A stretch of DNA of 64,000 nucleotides. Source: Apostichopus japonicus (taxonomy: Eukaryota; Echinodermata; Holothuroidea; Aspidochirotida; Stichopodidae). The notes beneath the pieces were generated by a model, which saw nothing but the letters and a program-made list of their open reading frames with translations, had not been told where the DNA came from and ran no database searches. The stretch covers positions 1,014,001-1,078,000 of the forward strand of contig NC_092582.1 of assembly GCF_037975245.1 (NCBI RefSeq), given 5' to 3'. Positions 60,954-64,000 of the stretch are shown one piece after another (the stretch's first letter is position 1; the number at the start of each line of letters is the position of its first letter). The position numbers and the translations under genes were made by a program.

Positions 60954-61166
60954 CACATCTTGGAGCTCGTTCAGTCCATTCCCCGTCAATACATTGCCTG
61001 TGGATCGGGCCATCTAATATCTGATACCTAACGTCTTCGCATCGGAAAGTGATCGTTTCACCTCCTATGAAGGATTCACCGTTCCCTATCGCTGTGGTGT
61101 CTTCTCCGACTCCGATATGTGCAATAATATTCGATAAGATATGTGGTCTCGAACAACGATTATTTT
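60954..61166 (-). CDS. CCP/sushi exon of gene 3
   Basis: A 213-bp phase 1-1 exon (71 codons). Cysteines are seen in NRCSRPHILSN, TFRCEDVRY, RQCIDGEW and PRCG; the Trp lies in DGEWTE. It is longer than the usual CCP because of an insertion before cysteine 2 (GVGEDTTAIGNG region). The acceptor is TTTGCAG/AAAATAA and the donor TGTG/GTAAGT. Confidence 0.87.
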
Positions 61167-62469
61167 CTGCAAATATTAAATGAAAATCTCATAACTTCAT
61201 ATATAATCAAAATTCAAAGAAGAAATACAAAATGCAATTGTAATGGTCCAAAGGATTAATTGTCCATTGGAGTCAATTAAGCATTGACATTGTTAATTAT
61301 GAATTTAATATTCATGTAACTCAAAATGCATGAATATTCGCAAATGTGAATATAATATGGATCGGCCACCAATTCATTTGAAATGACATATTACAACATA
61401 TCAATGTTAAAGTTATTTTTCATAACAGTGTTAGCTTTCAAATTCTAAACACATTTCCTCAGGACAAATGTCATTTTGAATCAGTCATTAATGCCAGATT
61501 GACAAAAGCTTATAAGGCATGGTCAACATGATCGGTATTTGAAATCGCAACCAACAGATATTCCGCATAATTTGAGTATTGCCTTTAATGAATTTATTTA
61601 ATCCAGCTATAATTTCTTTATTTTTGCGTTTTCTTTAAATAAAACTGGAATGTATCCTCGTCATCATCAATGGGTAAAACATATCAAATGTGGTATAAAT
61701 ACTATTTTCGCTTAACGCTCTTGAGCATAGTGTATGTATGGACATGTAGCGTCACTGATTTAAATGATACAGTACCATGTAGATGTTGGATTTTAATATC
61801 ACAAATTGCAGAACAAATACAGCAGATAGCCAACTAAATGAGTAATACCTGGCGACATTGTTAAATGTTCCCCCAAAAAATTCCCAAAAAATATGTCTGA
61901 GCGTTTATCACTAATTAAGTAAAGTTATCGGTAAGGTCCTTGTACTTATGCAGACCCACATTCCAAATAGAATAAATATAACGGACATGGATCTACTTGT
62001 CAGGTAACAATATCATCCAATCTTTACTTCTAGAGTTATTTTATTTCAACGGTTTTCAGTTTGTGACCGTTATTACCTCACGTATGTAACCATGAACAAT
62101 TGAAAAGAGCGTGGAGACAGATCCTTCTTCTGGCTGACCACTGCCAGTAGAACAATACTTTTGTATGTTAAATGACGTACGGATGACATCGCCATTAGCT
62201 TGAGCGGGCAATACTCATTTTATGCTCCAGGAACGATGGAGCTTCCGGATAGCGGGTCTTGGATTCTCAATACCTGGATAAAAGCGATTATGACGTCATA
62301 AGGGATCTATGGCGGTACCGTCTGAAAAATCTGAGTGGATTTCGGCGATTGCTAACCGATAATTTCTGATTGATGGAAAAGGTATATCATTATATGGTTT
62401 ACAGAGGCTAAACGTGGAGTAACATGGGAGTCCGCACATCATTGGTAGCACCCTCCAATTTGCGAAGGA
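61167..62469. other. Upstream of the gene 3 exons, no feature recognised
   Basis: AT-rich. Short ATG-donor combinations on the minus strand (for example near 61,850 and 62,080) encode only a few residues and are not convincing signal peptides. Confidence 0.4.
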
Positions 62470-62830
62470 TAAGTTCGGACGGTCATGGGTGGCGATTATA
62501 GAGGGAGGGGGGTATGTCCCCGCCCCCCAATATTTTAGGTGGAGGGATATAGTATCTAATATCCCCCCCCCCCAATATTTGGTGGCATATTTTTTTTAGC
62601 ATATTTTTTTATGATATCGCTAGTAATTTCAAAATTGAAAATTCTTAGATGCAACTTAAAAGGCCTGGGAAGTGACATTTCCAGCGATCTGGAAGGCGTT
62701 TTCGGCCAAAATTTTCTTTTTCGCTTCGCGCCAACTTATGGTGGCGATACGCTTAGATAGTTTGCCTATAAGCTTCGCCCCTCCCTTGGCAAATCCCTCG
62801 CAAGGCGCATGTCTAACCGTGTCACAATTT
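62470..62830. mobile_element. hAT-like element remnant with GC-rich module
   Basis: A G-run and C-run pair (62,500-62,570) is followed by a GC-rich module copy and ends near GCAAGGCGCATG. Clear terminal repeats were not found. Confidence 0.45.
62663..62761 (+). repeat. GC-rich subterminal module, copy f
   Basis: From CCTGGGAAGTGACATTTCC to GATACGCTTAGATAG. Confidence 0.75.
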
Positions 62831-63159
62831 GTTACTATATATGACCGAAAGTAGTTTTTACTTTTTTTTTCGAAATGAAAAAGGAAAATAGAGCTGTAGC
62901 AACAAAATTTAAATATATAAACAATCAGCCTAATTTATTTGATTTATTCAACCAACTATTATGAAGACAGTGTACACGTCACAATTGAAGACGGTTTTAT
63001 ATACATGGGCGGCGATCATGTTGTCACTCATGATTATTATCATATAATGTCTGTACATCTCTTGTGTAATGTAAGTACGTACAATCATATATATGATCCA
63101 CTTCGACATGGGTTCACTGGGTGTCCATTTTGCCTGTGTCCTACAAGATTTCTAACTGC

Positions 63160-63830
63160 AGGCGCGAAGCCAAGGGGGGGCGGATGGTAAAGACCGCCCC
63201 CCCAGCTTCGAGCATATTTTTGTGGAATTTGTTTATGATATCGAAGTTTTATAGTAGCCGTTATAAGAGGTTTTAATATTTGTACACCAATAAATTAACT
63301 GTGTCTGTATTTTCGAAAATTCCAACATTCTTCATCATATTTCCCTCTACTCGTGCAATTTTGACCGGTCTGTTAGGGGTTGAAGGGTTTTTTTTTTCTA
63401 TATTGGTTGTCCATAGATGAAATTTTGTGCAACATTATGGGTATGTTTTGAAGTGAATTTATTATTCAAGTTCTGAACAAACAATGGTCTTAAAACCTTG
63501 AAAAGTGGGGTTGACGGGTATTGTGGGGTGTTACGTAGAATTACCTACAAAAGCAATGATCCACAGGAGATGCGATGAGGTCGAACATGATGTGTGACTG
63601 ATTTGGAAAAGCTTGGTTCTCAGGCAAAAGTGTACATCTGGTTGGTCATTTTCAAGCCCGAGAAGTGCCATTTCCGGTGATCTGGGGGGCTATCAAAACC
63701 AGAAAATTTTTTGTACGCTACGCGCCAACCAATGGTGGCGCTCCGCTTAGATAGTAATTCGCCTCCATCCAAGCAAATGTCCTCCCTAATATTTCAAACA
63801 AATCGCCGCCCCTGCCCGGGACGGTGTTAG
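63160..63830. mobile_element. hAT-like element remnant
   Basis: The left end CAGGCGCGAAGCCAAGG resembles the inverted right end of the 4.49-kb element (CAGGCGCGTAGCC). It is followed by a G-run and C-run, and module copy g near its right side. No matching target duplication was found. Confidence 0.45.
63654..63755 (+). repeat. GC-rich subterminal module, copy g
   Basis: From CCCGAGAAGTGCCATTTCC to CTCCGCTTAGATAGT. Confidence 0.75.
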
Positions 63831-63848
63831 TCCTCTTTGATGATGATG

Positions 63849-63998
63849 TCATATGTCATATCGGTAACCTCTTCTCACACTTGATAAGGGCCAGACAGCC
63901 AGTTCCAGCGACTGGATGTTGGAATGAAAGATTTTGCCTTTGGCCTGGGTAAGCAGGTGCGGTGAGTCCGACATGCTGGGTGAAGCTTCACACAGAAC
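63849..63998 (-). pseudogene. DIRS-like retrotransposon fragment
   Basis: A 49-codon minus-strand frame entering from the window edge contains LLTQAKGKIFH and LELAVWPLS. The pattern L-T-Q, H-x-N and W-P-L-S is typical of the link between the RNase H and tyrosine recombinase regions of DIRS-type elements. The frame stops at 63,849. The rest lies outside the window, so completeness is unknown. Confidence 0.4.
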
Positions 63999-64000
63999 AT

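Larger units (their letters stand above)
59959..61166 (-). other. Gene 3: CCP-Ig-CCP protein, 5' end not found
   Basis: Exons in order: CCP 61166-60954, Ig-like 60719-60420, last CCP 60170-59959 with a stop. All borders are phase 1 GT-AG. Upstream exons, including a signal peptide, must lie to the right but were not recognised in 61.2-64.0 kb. The presence of an Ig module separates it from genes 1 and 2. Confidence 0.65.

Overview
The window is animal nuclear DNA. The genes are split into short, symmetric phase 1-1 exons that each encode one extracellular module. Introns are kilobases long and the sequence is AT-rich. It is crowded with non-LTR, hAT-like and SINE-type elements, minisatellites and homopolymer runs. 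There are no operons, ribosome binding sites or bacterial features. Sushi-rich secreted proteins, an RTE-like LINE, a DIRS-like fragment and many hAT-like ends with poly-G/C flanks fit a marine invertebrate deuterostome such as an echinoderm. That placement is inference; no marker gene fixes the species.

All recognised host genes are on the minus strand and form a tandem cluster of secreted proteins built from sushi/CCP modules and WAP-like eight-cysteine modules. Gene 1 (about 10.34 kb down to at least 7.50 kb) has a signal peptide exon, a WAP-like exon, a double CCP exon and a CCP exon; its 3' end was not found. Gene 2 (51.02 kb to 20.93 kb) has a signal peptide, WAP, CCP, WAP, CCP, CCP, CCP, CCP and a last CCP ending in a stop. 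Gene 3 (61.17 kb to 59.96 kb, 5' end not found) has a CCP, an Ig-like exon and a last CCP with a stop. Between genes 2 and 3 lies a decayed duplicate (52.2-56.9 kb) of the CCP-WAP-CCP block of gene 2. Every module starts and ends in phase 1, so exons can be duplicated, skipped or swapped without breaking the frame, and several such events are visible.

The most striking structure is at 25.59-33.93 kb, in the large intron of gene 2 between the CCP exons at 24.1 and 34.7 kb. It is an 8.3-kb tandem array with an exact 373-bp period. Each unit carries a tRNA-like module with a perfect B box, a good A box and a T6 Pol III-type terminator. About 20.7 units point left. The array then inverts at about 33,334 and continues with about 1.6 units pointing right. 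A truncated copy of the 24.1-kb CCP exon sits at its right edge. The 91-residue open frames repeated through the array are translations of this tRNA-like unit, not protein genes.

Mobile DNA elsewhere: a frameshifted RTE-like LINE (1-2.27 kb) followed by a 1.4-kb minisatellite; a nest of TIR elements (4.4-6.3 kb); a foldback element upstream of gene 1 (10.5-11.3 kb); a 1.66-kb element with an exact 8-bp target duplication (37.0-38.66 kb); a 4.49-kb element with an exact 8-bp target duplication inserted in gene 2 (40.82-45.31 kb), whose empty site survives in the duplicated copy; a GATATC palindrome minisatellite (39.1-39.9 kb); two SINE copies (50.6 and 57.2 kb); and a DIRS-like fragment at the right edge. 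The stretch 11.3-20.9 kb has no recognised gene.
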